From: Thiodiazotropha sp040506275
Lineage (GTDB): Bacteria; Pseudomonadota; Gammaproteobacteria; Chromatiales; Chromatiaceae
Reading direction: 5' to 3'
Length of the DNA stretch: 64,000 nucleotides
Assembly: GCA_040506275.1 (NCBI GenBank)
Contig: JBEVXD010000004.1
Span: 389,242 to 453,241, forward strand
The first letter of the stretch is position 1, and every line of letters starts with the position of its first letter. The notes under the pieces are model-generated. The model searched no databases, was not told the DNA's origin, and saw only the letters and a program-made list of their open reading frames with translations. The position numbers and the translations under genes are program-made. Shown here one piece after another: positions 1-8,855 of this stretch.

Positions 1-1302
1 ATCGAAACCGATCTGGATCCCGAGATCAAATCCTGGCTCAGTTTTGCGACTCAGAAACTGTTTGAACTGGAGGTCATTGCCACAGCACTCAACAATGGAC
101 GGGAGTCGGTTGCTCATCTGTTGGCCGACAATGCAAAAGCCATTCAAGACAGAGCCAACTCACAGAAAGTCTTTCATCCTCAAGTACACCAAAGAGTCAC
201 TCAAGTTACCCAGGGAATGACCCAACGCCAACATGACTTTTCCACTCGTCAGCACAAACAGAACCAGTTACTCAATCTACCGCTGTTCCCCACCACAACC
301 ATAGGCTCCTTTCCTCAAACCAAAGAGATTCGTCAAACCAGACGGAATTTCAGGGAAGGCAAACTATCTGAAGGTAAATATCGTGCTGCCATGGAACAGG
401 AGATCGCTCACTCGATTCGCCAACAGGAGAACATTGGTCTGGATGTATTGGTCCATGGCGAGGCAGAACGTAACGACATGGTGGAGTACTTTGCAGAGTT
501 TCTATCAGGTTTCGCCTTCACAAGATATGGCTGGGTTCAGTCTTATGGTTCTCGCTGCGTGAAACCACCGATCATCTACGGTGATGTTGAACGACAGGCG
601 GATATTACAATCAACTGGATAGGCTTTGCCCAATCCCTGACCGAAAAACCTGTAAAAGGAATGTTGACCGGCCCAGTCACCATGTTGAACTGGTCCTTTG
701 TACGGGACGACCAACCCCTCGCCTTAACCTGTAACCAGCTTGCCCTGGCACTGCGAGATGAAGTATTGGCACTGGAAGAGGCTGGAGTCCATATTATCCA
801 GATCGATGAAGCTGCGTTAAGGGAGGGACTTCCCCTTCGAAGAGCTGAATGGTCTGGTTACCTTGACTGGGCGTTGAATGCCTTTCGACTAACCGCAAAC
901 GGTGTGCAGGATCAGACTCAGATTCATACCCATATGTGTTATTCCGAATTTAACGATATCATTGAATCGATTGCCGAAATGGATGCTGATGTCATCACCA
1001 TCGAAACATCGCGCTCTGACATGGCACTTCTGGATATCTTTGAGTCATATGAATATCCAAATGAAATTGGGCCTGGGGTGTATGACATTCACAGCCCGAA
1101 CATCCCCAACACAGAGAACATTCTCAAGTTAATGCGGCTGGCGCAACAGCGGATACCCGCCGAACGACTGTGGATCAATCCGGATTGCGGCCTTAAGACC
1201 CGTCAATGGCAGGAAGTTATCCCTGCCCTGGAAAACATGCAGCAAGCCGCACGGATTTTACGTGAAGAGATCGCATCAAAGAACAGGCAAATTTTGGCTT
1301 AA
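1..1302 (+). CDS. metE: Cobalamin-independent methionine synthase MetE, C-terminal part (5' end outside the window)
   Basis: This is 5-methyltetrahydropteroyltriglutamate-homocysteine methyltransferase, which makes the last step of methionine synthesis in the cytoplasm without B12. The frame is open from base 1, so 433 residues of a family that is usually about 750-760 are visible; the start is upstream of the window. The zinc and homocysteine ligands of the C-terminal barrel can be seen: His and Cys in HTHMCYSEF, Glu in TIETSRS, and Cys in NPDCGLKTR near the end. TTG at 121 is an internal leucine codon, not a start. A second, slightly different copy of codons near the 3' end (1204-1248) lies at 2299-2343. 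The identification is firm. Confidence 0.97.
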   Translation: METDLDPEIKSWLSFATQKLFELEVIATALNNGRESVAHLLADNAKAIQDRANSQKVFHPQVHQRVTQVTQGMTQRQHDFSTRQHKQNQLLNLPLFPTTTIGSFPQTKEIRQTRRNFREGKLSEGKYRAAMEQEIAHSIRQQENIGLDVLVHGEAERNDMVEYFAEFLSGFAFTRYGWVQSYGSRCVKPPIIYGDVERQADITINWIGFAQSLTEKPVKGMLTGPVTMLNWSFVRDDQPLALTCNQLALALRDEVLALEEAGVHIIQIDEAALREGLPLRRAEWSGYLDWALNAFRLTANGVQDQTQIHTHMCYSEFNDIIESIAEMDADVITIETSRSDMALLDIFESYEYPNEIGPGVYDIHSPNIPNTENILKLMRLAQQRIPAERLWINPDCGLKTRQWQEVIPALENMQQAARILREEIASKNRQILA

Positions 1303-1330
1303 AAGTTTTTCCTGAATACCCCTAAACCTC

Positions 1331-1351
1331 AGCAGGCTTAGACAGCCTGCT
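1331..1351 (+). terminator. Stem-loop after metE
   Basis: The 8-bp arms AGCAGGCT and AGCCTGCT pair perfectly around a TAGAC loop, 29 bp after the metE stop. There is no T-run after the stem, so it may be a weak or Rho-assisted terminator or an mRNA 3' stabiliser. Confidence 0.4.
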
Positions 1352-1399
1352 CGGTCTGGGTGGTAGGGTGGAATCTTGTCAATAACTGCCTGACCCTCG

Positions 1400-1810
1400 A
1401 TACTGGCGACTATGTTGGCTTCACCTCCGCGATTATCGGATATAGATATGTAAACGAAGAGTCAGGTTTGTTATAGCGGACGATATTTTCAATGCCGATC
1501 CCTCAAGGAGTATATGGGGATTGGAAGACCTGATCCTACTATCTATCATCGACGTACGCCCAATTTACCGGTATTCTTCCCGCGAAAGGTGAGACCTTAC
1601 CGATCATCAATAATCTCGATGATTATATGTCGGGTAATTTAGTGACCTGGATATTAGCAGGAAACTTACCGCATATCGGCATAGTCACCGACAAATAGCA
1701 CTGGGCACTGATGCCCCCTTGTGGCTCAGAACATCGGCACATACCTTTATTACCGAACTGATATATGATTTTCTTTGATGCTGCATTTTACCTGTTACAT
1801 AAAGATTATA
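1400..1810 (+). pseudogene. Decayed DUF1287 (YijF-like) protein gene
   Basis: Conceptual translation across several frames recovers the landmarks of the DUF1287 family in the right order. An IWGLED-like segment lies near 1510-1530, IYHRRTPNLPVFF at about 1540-1580, then after a frameshift KGETLPIINNLDDY and LVTWILAGNLPHIGIVTDK ending at a TAG at 1696-1698, and in a further frame PLVAQNIGT near 1715-1740. Intact family members are exported proteins of about 200 residues with a predicted NlpC/P60-like fold. At least two frameshifts and in-frame stops show that the gene is dead. The relic fills most of the gap between metE and the VF530 gene. Confidence 0.7.
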
Positions 1811-1845
1811 ATGCCGCTATTTAAGACTTTGGAGATGATAATAGT

Positions 1846-2292
1846 ATGAGCGATGAGATCAACTATAAGAACAATCCCCTTCATGGTGTGGGATTGAAAA
1901 GATTGTTAAATGAAATAGTAGATCAGTATGGATTTGAGATACTCTTTGCTTATTTAAATCTCAACTGTTTTAAGACCAATCCAAGTATTGATTCAAGTAT
2001 TAAGTTTTTAAAAAAAACAGAATGGGCGAGAGAGAAAGTTGAAAACTTCTATTTATATCAGTTTAAAAACTTACCTAGAGCATCGTCTGAACAGTTTTCA
2101 TTGCCGCCAAGAGATCGAATTATTCCAGAAGATCAAACGCCAGGTGATCCTAAAGAGCTGAGTTTAGAAGATGCTGACCACTTGTACGAGAAGCGTGCAA
2201 CAAAGTCAGTTTCGCGAGAGCGGTTGACTGAGAAAAGCTCAAGAGGGCCTATCGACCCTTGGGCGAACTGTAAAAAAAAATCTGAGCAATAA
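1846..2292 (+). CDS. VF530 family (DUF2132) DNA-binding protein with C-terminal extension
   Basis: Residues 8-68 match the VF530/DUF2132 family: NNPLHGVGLKRLL, a central QYGFEILFAYLN segment, IDSSIKFLKKTEWAREKVE and an aromatic end. VF530 of Vibrio fischeri is a small alpha-helical protein reported to bind DNA. Family members are usually 70-90 residues; this one is 148, with a charged, low-complexity tail (about 75-148) containing many Lys, Glu and Ser. GGAG lies about 10 bp upstream of the ATG. The gene is clearly more AT-rich than its neighbours and sits between a DUF1287 relic and a stray copy of the metE tail, which suggests arrival by horizontal transfer. The family call is good; the role is unknown. 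Confidence 0.85.
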   Translation: MSDEINYKNNPLHGVGLKRLLNEIVDQYGFEILFAYLNLNCFKTNPSIDSSIKFLKKTEWAREKVENFYLYQFKNLPRASSEQFSLPPRDRIIPEDQTPGDPKELSLEDADHLYEKRATKSVSRERLTEKSSRGPIDPWANCKKKSEQ

Positions 2293-2298
2293 TGGGGG

Positions 2299-2343
2299 CA
2301 ATGGCAGGAAGTTATCCCAGCCCTGGAAAACATACAGCAAGCT
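2299..2343 (+). repeat. Stray copy of the metE 3' region
   Basis: These 45 bases match 1204-1248 inside metE with three differences, in the same orientation. They begin 7 bp after the stop of the VF530 gene. Similarity ends at both edges. The two copies bracket the DUF1287 relic and the VF530 gene. Confidence 0.85.
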
Positions 2344-2360
2344 ACGCTTCATCCAAACAG

Positions 2361-2383
2361 GTAGGGTGGGGCCATGCCCCACC
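2361..2383 (+). repeat. REP-like palindrome, family 1
   Basis: GTAG followed by the palindrome GGTGGGGCCATGCCCCACC. It is one of many copies in the window (see 16212, 49667, 54348, 59098). The rest of 2293-2595 shows no gene. Confidence 0.85.
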
Positions 2384-2595
2384 AAGTGGACTAAAAACAG
2401 TGCGTCTGATTTGAATGAACAGCCACCTGCTACACCCAGACATCAAAGTATCAAAGTTTAGATTCTTTAGCTGAGTATGGAGAGTAATCAGGCACTCCTT
2501 ACTACGACACTCTGACATTGACACGGTGACAGCCTCATTTAAGACAATGGGAAAAACAGACAATTAACTCAACCCTGCACAGAGTCACTGTTATC

Positions 2596-4407
2596 TCAAT
2601 CACGGTTAACCGAACGAATAAACTCTACAGTTTCACCAACTGAGTTGGATTGAATTTCACTTGAAATTGCAGTAAAGCCAATCACAGGCACACCACTCCA
2701 ACTGTTATTTACATCAGAGCCTAAACCTCCGGCCGGCTCGGTTAGCACTCCCATGCCTTGGCTAGTTTCGTAGTTATAAATAGAATAAAAATCGAATGTC
2801 ATCCAACCCGAAGCAAAACCAGCATCTAGATTCAGTGGCACGCCATTCACACTTGACGTTCCAAACAACGATGAAGATTCCTCATTCGCAGGGACAACTT
2901 GATTAACATTAACGCTACGTTCTTGCATGAGTTGAAACGCTTTAATGACGGCGTCCACAGGCATTGGACTATATATTAGCTCTTCGCGTATTACCATCAC
3001 CCCAGTAGCCTCTTCATAATCGTAATAAAAGACTTTCATCCGAGTATCACCGATGACATCACCCCAAGAATCAAACGACACCTCAAAGCCACTATTTTCA
3101 CAGAGAGAGCCATTTGCGTTATGAGGATAATCCTGAACTACAGCATTTAAGGATGACAGAAACACAGCTTGACCATCATCAATCCCATCGTTCAAACTTC
3201 CTGCGCAAGCTTGTCTTTCCGGATCAGCCTGATTGGTTAGAGTGCCACTATTAAAGATGGAATGCTTACGCATAGGAAAGGTCATTACGACATCTGTCGC
3301 TCCATTGAGGTTACTCTCAACAAAATAGGGTGTAGAAATACTCTCGGCACTAAGTACGGCTGCAATAGGCAATGGATTAGAACCCATTGGCACTGATGGT
3401 CGTGGGGAGATATCCTGCAGCGCACCGGTATCGTACTCAGTCAGTGGCATGATGTCCCCCTTCACGCCCTCCCCTAGTGCATTAGTAATATAGGCTTCGC
3501 GAACATCGCCCGATGCCAATGACGGCAGACGGTAGTGCACCGGATCATCAGGGAGGTAGTGTTGGGCTACAGTTAAGTAGCGGTCGATATGCGTAGCTTC
3601 CTGCACAAAGGCTTTGCCATTTGCCACATCGATCATGATGCCATAGGCATTGATCCCGCCGCTTGGTGCCACCAGACCTGCATTGTGACTGTTATCATAA
3701 GGCAACGCCGAGCCACCACCATCTTCAGCGATACCTTCGGCACTCATGCTGCCAGACTCAAAACCGTTTATGTTATCTGAATCGGCATCACCGGCTTCCC
3801 AGGCATCCGTCACAACTGAACAATCAGCGGGCATGCCTGTAACATCGTGAAGCAGGCCCATTTTGATTGAACGATCGCCACTACTTATCACTCCATCAGC
3901 AACGCCATCAGTATCAATTTCAGCTTCATTCCCACCATCTTCCGCATCCCAAATGCCATCAGCAATGTCGCCCATTTCAATGATCTCAATGAAACCTTCT
4001 GTAAGATCATCATCAGTTGTTGCGACATAGTGGTTTTGAAATTCAATACCTGCCTGCAACTCAGATTTATCTGGGTAAGTGCAAGTCTCATCTTCCGTGA
4101 TCAGATTGGGTAGTCCGCTAATCGGGTCTTTTCTCAGTGTCCCATTCCAGACATCGAAGGGGCTGAGGTAGAGATTGATGTTCAGCAGGTCGGCCGCTAT
4201 TCGGGAATCAACGATGCGTACCCGTACTGCTTTAAAAAGTGAGGTGGTGTTGGTTACCGTGAAGTTACTAATGAAGTTATTGTTGACCGTGTAGTAAGGC
4301 AGTAAGGCCACCTGCCCTTTACGATCATGATTGATATGGACGGCATTGGCTAGCGCACTGACCAACATAAAAATAAGCAGGATGCCCGATTGATATCCCT
4401 TCAACAT
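2596..4407 (-). CDS. Secreted protein of unknown function, 603 residues
   Basis: A clear Sec signal peptide is present (residues 1-22, hydrophobic ILLIFMLVSALANA with an Ala-X-Ala-type end). The mature N-terminus reads HINHDRKGQVALLPYYTVNNN, followed by a beta-rich stretch with NLYLSPFDVW. I recall a similar start (GQVLLYPYYTVN and NLYLSPYDVW) in unannotated exported proteins of other Gammaproteobacteria, but know no function for them. The middle (about 140-230) is rich in Asp and Gly, could bind calcium, and includes the repeated phrase DGVADGV. No catalytic motif, membrane anchor or LPXTG/PEP-CTERM tail is visible; the C-terminus ends in RSVNRD. It stands alone, so there is no operon to suggest a role. 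Confidence 0.75.
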   Translation of the reverse strand: MLKGYQSGILLIFMLVSALANAVHINHDRKGQVALLPYYTVNNNFISNFTVTNTTSLFKAVRVRIVDSRIAADLLNINLYLSPFDVWNGTLRKDPISGLPNLITEDETCTYPDKSELQAGIEFQNHYVATTDDDLTEGFIEIIEMGDIADGIWDAEDGGNEAEIDTDGVADGVISSGDRSIKMGLLHDVTGMPADCSVVTDAWEAGDADSDNINGFESGSMSAEGIAEDGGGSALPYDNSHNAGLVAPSGGINAYGIMIDVANGKAFVQEATHIDRYLTVAQHYLPDDPVHYRLPSLASGDVREAYITNALGEGVKGDIMPLTEYDTGALQDISPRPSVPMGSNPLPIAAVLSAESISTPYFVESNLNGATDVVMTFPMRKHSIFNSGTLTNQADPERQACAGSLNDGIDDGQAVFLSSLNAVVQDYPHNANGSLCENSGFEVSFDSWGDVIGDTRMKVFYYDYEEATGVMVIREELIYSPMPVDAVIKAFQLMQERSVNVNQVVPANEESSSLFGTSSVNGVPLNLDAGFASGWMTFDFYSIYNYETSQGMGVLTEPAGGLGSDVNNSWSGVPVIGFTAISSEIQSNSVGETVEFIRSVNRD

Positions 4408-4647
4408 GAAATAATTCCTTTAAGTTACAAACCTACCTGACCTCATCTTAGCTTATTTAAACCGCAACTGGATAATTTACTTTTAACCACTGCTGCAGCT
4501 ACTACAGCAATCGTTACTTATTCCTGAATCCTAAGTTAATGACACTGCTGTCCCACTAACTTCATTTAACATCAATGTAACTGATTGTTCAGAAGTGATT
4601 TTGCTTTGCCTATGATCTGGTGAGACATCACTATTGATTCTGTGCGT

Positions 4648-4746
4648 CCCTTCTCCCTCTGGGAGAAGGACAGGATGAGGGGATTAGAATAATCAAAGCA
4701 TTTGCTGTTCTAATTCCCTCACCCCAGCCCTCTCCCGAAGGGAGAT
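4648..4746. repeat. Inverted pair of palindromes, family 3 (CCCTCTCCC/GGGAGAGGG)
   Basis: Two degenerate copies in opposite orientation: TTCTCCCTCTGGGAGAAGG followed by ATGAGGGG at 4648-4682, and CCCTCACCCCAGCCCTCTCCC followed by GAAGGGAG at 4716-4746. The same family is found at 47346-47500 and around the DUF559 gene. Apart from this pair, 4408-4863 holds nothing I can recognise. Confidence 0.75.
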
Positions 4747-4863
4747 GGAGTAAGCGGGGCAGCAGTGAGTTAATGAATAGTCACTACAGGTATACCAACA
4801 AAACCCAATCCGACATCCAGACTCAGACCGAGAAACTGGAAAATCAACCTATTGACAAAGACT

Positions 4864-5245
4864 TCATTCAACTGCGCCCAGATCCTTGCCAGCACGGTTG
4901 TAGCAACCCTGCGTGCTATTAACGATCTTTACTACTGAAAGCATCACAGGTTCCTCAACCAATACACCAACTACAGTAGCCAGCGCCGCTCCTGAATCGA
5001 ACCCGAATAACACGATCGCTGCGGCTACTGCCAACTCAAAGAAATTGCTTGCGCCAATCAGAGTTGAGGGCCCTGCAACACTATGGGCTACCCTGAGTTG
5101 ACGGTTTAGCAGATAGGCAAGCCCGAAATTGAAATGACCTGGATCAGAGTCGGTACTGCGAACATCCCGATAATGAATGGTCGATCTAAGATCTACACAC
5201 CCTCAAAACCGAACAGGAGTACCAGGGCAGCCAGTGTAGTGCTTC
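4864..5245 (-). pseudogene. Remnant of an ACR3-type arsenite efflux pump (C-terminal part)
   Basis: Reading the minus strand from about 5245 gives TLAALVLLFGFEG, then an in-frame stop, then RPFIIGMFAVPTLIQV, then after a frameshift FGLAYLLNRQLRVAHSVAGP and GASNFFELAVAAAIVLFGFD, then SGAALATVVGVLVEEPVMLS, ending at TGA 4864-4866. These are characteristic helices of the C-terminal third of the ACR3/ArsB arsenite permeases. The N-terminal two thirds are missing. A broken arsR lies just upstream on the same strand, so this is the wreck of an arsenic resistance operon. Confidence 0.85.
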
Positions 5246-5319
5246 ATACTAATACGTGATTATAGAGGCTCGCATAGATCCATTAGCCACCACGTCTATC
5301 CGTTACCTGGCCACTTTCA

Positions 5320-5466
5320 CTAAACAGAGCCAAGTGACTGTGTAATATCCAGGGCGAAGGTCAATTCACAGACATAGAGCTCGTCATATTGCATCAGCAA
5401 CATAACGCAGCGCGGACGGGTTTCGTTGGCCAAGCAAGATAAAAGAGTGTCTGGTTTCATATCCAT
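5320..5466 (-). pseudogene. Remnant of ArsR-family arsenic repressor (N-terminal part)
   Basis: The minus-strand product starts MDMKPDTLLSCLANETRPRC and continues MLLMQYDELYVCELTFALD, then ITQS. This matches the beginning of ArsR repressors (LSDETR, ELCVCDL, ALDQSQ). It stops before the recognition helix, at 48 residues against the usual 100-117. The two-cysteine metal motif CVC reads YVC here, so one arsenite ligand is also lost. It lies upstream of the acr3 relic in the usual arsR-acr3 order. Confidence 0.75.
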
Positions 5467-5595
5467 GCAATGTAAATATGACAATCTCAGTTTAAAAACT
5501 GCAATTAGTGTCGATTTGAAGCGTTCCAAGCCATAGCCCGATTGCAGCCTATAAGATAGAATGCTGCATTTAATCCGCACCCGAGGAAATCCAAC

Positions 5596-6567
5596 GTGTT
5601 CCGCAAAGAGCTTAAAGTCCTGGACTGCACCATTCGTGATGGTGGCCTGATCAACAACTACCATTTCACTGACGACTTTGTGAAGGCAGTCTACCGAGCG
5701 GCTTGTGACTCTGGAGTTGACGTCATCGAGCTTGGCAAGAAGCTGATGGTCAGTGAGGATTACACCCGTGAAGCTTATGGCAAATGGAATTTCTGCGATG
5801 ACGATGACCTGAAGATGATCATCGACTCACACGAGTGTGAGAAGCCACCGCTGGTAGCGGTGATGTTCGATATTGGTCGGGTCGACATCAACAGTCTACA
5901 ACCCAGGGACCAGAGCCCGTTCGATATGGCACGTGTCGCCTGTTATGTTCCTGATATCGATAAGGGTCTGGATCTGGTCAAGCGCTCCAAGGATCTGGGC
6001 TACGAAACCACCATCAATATCATGGCCTGCTCTGCAGCAATACGTACCGATCTGATCGAGGCCCTCAATCAGGTGGAAGAGACCCCGGAACTTGACTATC
6101 TCTACCTCGTTGACAGCTATGGTGCCTTCTACTCCGAACAGGTCACAGATTACCTGGAGCTATATAAAAAACATGCCCCAAGTAAAGAGCTAGGATTCCA
6201 TGCCCACAATAATCAGCAACTCGCTTTTGCCAACACCCAACAGGCGATCATTGATGGCGTAAATCTGCTTGATGCCACGATTAACGGTATCGGGCGTGGT
6301 GCAGGCAACTGCAATCTGGAACTGCTGCTCAATTTTCTGAAGAATCCTAAATTTGATGTACGACCAATCTACAAGGCGATTCAGGAACAGTTCGTTCCTC
6401 TGCGCGATGAGATCGAGTGGGGATTCAACGATATCTATGGCATCAGCGGTCACCTGAACCAGCACCCCCGCGCCGCAATGAAGTGTCGTTCAAATAGTGA
6501 AGTACGTGATCTCTGCTACGACTTTCTGGTCGAACAGAGCCGCCTCGACGAGGGCATAATCTCTTAA
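5596..6567 (+). CDS. DRE-TIM metallolyase-type aldolase
   Basis: The protein begins KELKVLDCTIRDGG, the DRE-TIM start in which Arg and Asp bind substrate and metal, and contains GFHAHNNQQLA with the His-X-His-N metal motif near residues 198-204, then a conserved GIGRGAGNCNLE loop. This is the HMGL-like superfamily that includes 4-hydroxy-2-oxovalerate aldolase, homocitrate synthase and HMG-CoA lyase. The length (323) and motif set resemble the 'aldolase catalytic domain' proteins often found in polysaccharide or nucleotide-sugar loci. The substrate cannot be read from sequence, and the neighbours do not help. Start is GTG with CGAGG about 9 bp upstream. Confidence 0.85.
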   Translation: MFRKELKVLDCTIRDGGLINNYHFTDDFVKAVYRAACDSGVDVIELGKKLMVSEDYTREAYGKWNFCDDDDLKMIIDSHECEKPPLVAVMFDIGRVDINSLQPRDQSPFDMARVACYVPDIDKGLDLVKRSKDLGYETTINIMACSAAIRTDLIEALNQVEETPELDYLYLVDSYGAFYSEQVTDYLELYKKHAPSKELGFHAHNNQQLAFANTQQAIIDGVNLLDATINGIGRGAGNCNLELLLNFLKNPKFDVRPIYKAIQEQFVPLRDEIEWGFNDIYGISGHLNQHPRAAMKCRSNSEVRDLCYDFLVEQSRLDEGIIS

Positions 6568-6663
6568 TCGATTGAGGCCCTCAGTCAGAGATCAAAAGCA
6601 ACTTGCTCCATCACGGTCTGGGTAGCTGTAATCTGCCCAGACCCACCACTAAAGAGCAGCAGC

Positions 6664-7269
6664 CTATCGTGAAATAACCCAACTCATAAAGGCATCCCTG
6701 GTCTGTTTATCTGCTTTCAGCCACCAGTACTGCAATTGCTCTCCCACTGACACATTCGCCTTCACAGGGACTTTAATTTCAGACACCTGTTTCGATGACA
6801 CCTTACCAGCAACAGGTTCTTTAACAATCAAAACCTCAGGCCTCGTTCCCTGATCTGCCGCCACATGCAGCGGCTGTGACGCCCCTTGGCTATGAACAGT
6901 CACTTGAGGATTTTTGGCAAATGTCTGCTTATCCTTAAATGCGACCGGCTCAGGCTCCAGTTGATAATCACTGCCAGAATTGACCTGCAGCGATATCACA
7001 AACGGCCTTGAATTTATCACCGACTCATAACCTAGATCCGGATCAATGACCACATCTTTGTAACGCAGCGTAATCTCATGTTTCCCTTCACTAAGAGTCA
7101 ACTCAGATTGGTGCGACAACAGGGAGCTACTGATGGCTTTGCCATCCAGTGCTAAGAACTCAAAACTGTCAGGAATGGTGAATTTCGCGGCTTGCAATGG
7201 AAGCGAAACTAAACTGATTAACAGCAATTTCACCACTTGTCCGACTACCACTCCAGATCGAATCAGCAT
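6664..7269 (-). CDS. DUF2057 (YccT-like) periplasmic protein
   Basis: 201 residues with an N-terminal signal peptide (LLLISLVSLPLQA, cleavage near residue 27) followed by the DUF2057 pattern: a strand pair ending FEFLALDGK, then LSEGKHEITLRYKD, and later RPFVISLQVNSGSDYQLE. In enterobacteria the YccT protein of this family has been linked to reduced curli production, but the biochemical role is open. The middle carries a short Pro/Val/Lys-rich stretch and the C-terminus holds LQYWWLKADKQTRDAFMSW. It lies downstream of the porin on the same strand, but a good terminator at 7355-7386 separates the two, so it is probably transcribed alone. Confidence 0.8.
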   Translation of the reverse strand: MLIRSGVVVGQVVKLLLISLVSLPLQAAKFTIPDSFEFLALDGKAISSSLLSHQSELTLSEGKHEITLRYKDVVIDPDLGYESVINSRPFVISLQVNSGSDYQLEPEPVAFKDKQTFAKNPQVTVHSQGASQPLHVAADQGTRPEVLIVKEPVAGKVSSKQVSEIKVPVKANVSVGEQLQYWWLKADKQTRDAFMSWVISR

Positions 7270-7354
7270 GACATAAGCTCCTAAATTACTGTCCTGGGGA
7301 CATTGAACAGGTGGCTATCTCGGGCGACCCACCAAAAGGCATGATATGCACCAC

Positions 7355-7386
7355 AAAAAGGCCCTGCAGCGACACTGCAGGGCCTC
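7355..7386 (-). terminator. Rho-independent terminator of the porin gene
   Basis: On the minus strand, an 11-bp stem AGGCCCTGCAG / CTGCAGGGCCT is followed by TTTTT. It lies 25 bp after the porin stop codon. Confidence 0.9.
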
Positions 7387-7410
7387 TATTATGCTTATTG
7401 GAGAAATTAA

Positions 7411-8574
7411 TCAGAAAGCATATTTGGCAGCAAACTGAATTCGGTCCAGATCACCATCGTCTCCCCCCTCTTTCTCAAGCTGGCCATGCAGAAACATAGC
7501 GCCCAAGGTAATCTGCTTTACCGGGTTGTACATCAGGTTGACCTGAATACTATTTGCACTCTCATTCAGGCTATCTGGGGCAGAGGATGGGTTATCCACC
7601 TCAACCAGACTCAGGATCAGGTTCGAACGCCATTGACTGTTCCACATATGACGATAGGCGACAAATCCAGCCAGTGACTCCACCGTTTCCAGATCACCAT
7701 TGGATGGATCGATCACCGCATCCCGGACCACACCCAAACTGGTGTAACGCCCCATACCATCACCATAATTGACAGCAAAGCGCAGATCATCAGCACCGGA
7801 TAGTTTAACCTTACCACTGACACCAAGACCCCAACCGATAGTCGAATCATCCGCGGTGCCGGAGTCATATTTCAATTCACGCAACAGTCCATTGACTCTG
7901 ATATGACCCCAACCCATTTTCATGCTGTAGTTTGCAGCTAAATCGGGGAATGAGTTGTCATCATTCACCCCGGTATTGGTAAAGGTCTCGGGGTTTTCCA
8001 GTGCGATTTGCATACCACCCAAGCTGTATCTGATCATGGGCTGACGTACGAAAACAGTACCTTCAGGGGCTCCCAGAAAATCGAGCGCATCAGGCAGCGC
8101 GCCTGTGTCCATAAAGGTTGACCAGGTTTGTCCGAATAACCAGTTATCAAATGTCAACAGATAGTGGCGCAATCTGGGTGAGTAGCTGTTACTCACTGCT
8201 TCGTTACCAAACCCTGTGGTTAAAAAATCCATTTCAAGCACAACACCAAGGGCATGATCTCCCGACTTGGTTTTACCCTTAAAATTAATTCGGGACTCAC
8301 GAGCAGTCATATCAAACACAGCATCGCCACCATCACCACCGGTTGGTATCGAGGAGGGTAGATAGAATGTTCGTCCCGCTCCCCCGGAGCCCCCTACCAG
8401 ACTGCCACTGTCTGTATCTGTCCACATGGCACTGAGCTTTGCATAACCACCAATACTGACATCCACATCACCACCAAAGACATCGCTGAAATTATAGGCC
8501 GAAGCAGTAAAGGGCATAAACATACAAGCAGTGAGCAAACCAATCCCTGGTAGAGTTTTCTTCATATGACTCAT
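7411..8574 (-). CDS. DcaP-like trimeric outer-membrane porin
   Basis: The mature part resembles DcaP-type porins: VDVSIGGYAKLSAMWTDT, then ARESRINFKGKTKSGDHALG, LEMDFLTTGFGNE, and RHYLLTFDNWLFGQTWSTFMD, ending with the strand IQFAAKYAF whose final Phe is the outer-membrane signature. DcaP proteins form trimeric channels for organic anions such as dicarboxylates. The frame stays open to 8643, but I place the start at ATG 8574 (MSHMKKTLPGIG) because GGAG sits 8 bases before it and a normal signal peptide follows, cut after TASA. It is a single-gene unit with its own terminator. The upstream 8644-8855 stretch must hold its promoter. Confidence 0.85.
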   Translation of the reverse strand: MSHMKKTLPGIGLLTACMFMPFTASAYNFSDVFGGDVDVSIGGYAKLSAMWTDTDSGSLVGGSGGAGRTFYLPSSIPTGGDGGDAVFDMTARESRINFKGKTKSGDHALGVVLEMDFLTTGFGNEAVSNSYSPRLRHYLLTFDNWLFGQTWSTFMDTGALPDALDFLGAPEGTVFVRQPMIRYSLGGMQIALENPETFTNTGVNDDNSFPDLAANYSMKMGWGHIRVNGLLRELKYDSGTADDSTIGWGLGVSGKVKLSGADDLRFAVNYGDGMGRYTSLGVVRDAVIDPSNGDLETVESLAGFVAYRHMWNSQWRSNLILSLVEVDNPSSAPDSLNESANSIQVNLMYNPVKQITLGAMFLHGQLEKEGGDDGDLDRIQFAAKYAF

Positions 8575-8855
8575 AGTTGGATTCTCCACGGTATCAATTG
8601 AATTCAGCTGTTTTATTTTTAGTTGCTGAAGTGATATTGCCAAGACGGCAGCTGCCCTACGTTATCGAAATTGTTATTCAACCTGCGCTCATTGAGCGCG
8701 TTATGTCAGGTCTATTCACCGGGCACAGATACGACAAAACCCACGATATGACTGATCAGATCTAAAGTTACAGATTTATGAACATTCAATAGAGTGTAGT
8801 CACTATCTACGAAGATATTTAAATATCATACCTAGTCGCATGATTTTTGGATGTG

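Noticed and set aside
4782..4931. Short plus-strand frame ending PCQHGCSNPACY
   Set aside because: The Cys pattern looked peptide-like, but it lies antisense to the acr3 relic, and there is no good ribosome-binding site.
8814..8827. Perfect AT-rich palindrome GATATTTAAATATC between the RND and porin genes
   Set aside because: It has no GC stem and is not followed by a T-run in either direction. A protein site is possible but nothing supports it.
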